This document shows, one piece after another, positions 5,454 through 5,528 of a stretch of DNA of 5,528 nucleotides (its first letter is position 1; every line of letters starts with the position of its first letter). Below the pieces are notes generated by a model. The model worked only from the letters and a program-made list of their open reading frames with translations. It did no database searches and was not told the origin of the DNA. The position numbers and the translations under genes are program-made. The stretch is from Pseudomonadota bacterium (GTDB lineage: Bacteria > Myxococcota_A > Polyangia > Polyangiales > Polyangiaceae): contig JAEYOT010000813.1 in assembly GCA_023411445.1 (NCBI GenBank), positions 1-5,528 of the forward strand, in the 5' to 3' direction.

Positions 5454-5528
5454 GTGGCCGTACTGGGCGAGCGCTACGCGGCCGGCACGGTAGCGCCCTG
5501 CGCGCCAGCGCGCGAAGAGGCCAGGCAC
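5454..5528 (+). other. Open in-frame continuation after the TAA of the YdjM-like gene
   Basis: Directly after the TAA at 5451-5453, the same frame stays open for all 25 remaining codons. It begins GTG GCC GTA (V-A-V-L-G-E-R-Y-A-A-G-T-V). By hand count, 21 of 25 third positions are G or C. It reads like the extension found after W-R in longer family members. It could be the interrupted 3' part of the gene, or a new ORF starting at GTG 5454. The window ends before this can be settled. Confidence 0.4.

Overview
This is a very GC-rich window with strong G/C preference at third codon positions. It carries secreted proteins with Gly/Ser/Thr-rich linkers, an outer-membrane-barrel-like protein and the TPR-like tail of a larger protein. 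That mix suggests a myxobacterium (Myxococcota, perhaps Polyangiales/Sorangium-like). This is an inference from composition and protein style, because no rRNA or other marker gene is present. I saw no tRNA, rRNA, CRISPR array, transposase or phage gene.

Layout. (1) Positions 1-234, plus strand: the last 77 codons of a gene that begins outside the window, an Ala-rich helical TPR-like tail. (2) 235-324: a short convergent gap with GC-rich inverted repeats. (3) 325-2432, minus strand: a two-gene operon. The upstream gene encodes a putative lipoprotein with a Gly/Ser linker and a polysaccharide-lyase/ConA-like jelly-roll domain. It overlaps by ATGA the next gene, an exported protein with a conserved-looking two-cysteine N-terminal domain, a GGSTPS linker and a C-terminal part that resembles an outer-membrane beta-barrel. 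(4) 2433-2873: a divergent intergenic region of about 440 bases with no convincing gene, containing a direct repeat (TGCACTTTT-N3/4-GCGCAT) and three perfect 12-bp palindromes. (5) 2874-5453 and onward, plus strand: a tightly spaced likely operon. It consists of a 60-codon small gene (possibly a partial Roadblock/LC7-like domain), an unrecognised 280-residue protein, a class-IV-like histone deacetylase family amidohydrolase with all catalytic residues, and a membrane-bound YdjM-type (DUF457/PF04307-like) metal-dependent hydrolase.

The most notable features are in the plus-strand operon. The small ORF and the 280-residue ORF lie in the same frame, separated by one TAG and two codons. The YdjM-like gene ends at a TAA, after which the same frame stays open to the window edge with plausible coding content. 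Either or both may be interrupted genes, recoding sites, or simply separate short genes or sequencing errors. The HDAC-like enzyme sits 2 bases after the unknown 280-residue protein, which makes that protein a candidate partner or substrate. The minus-strand operon looks like an independent cell-surface or polysaccharide-related unit.
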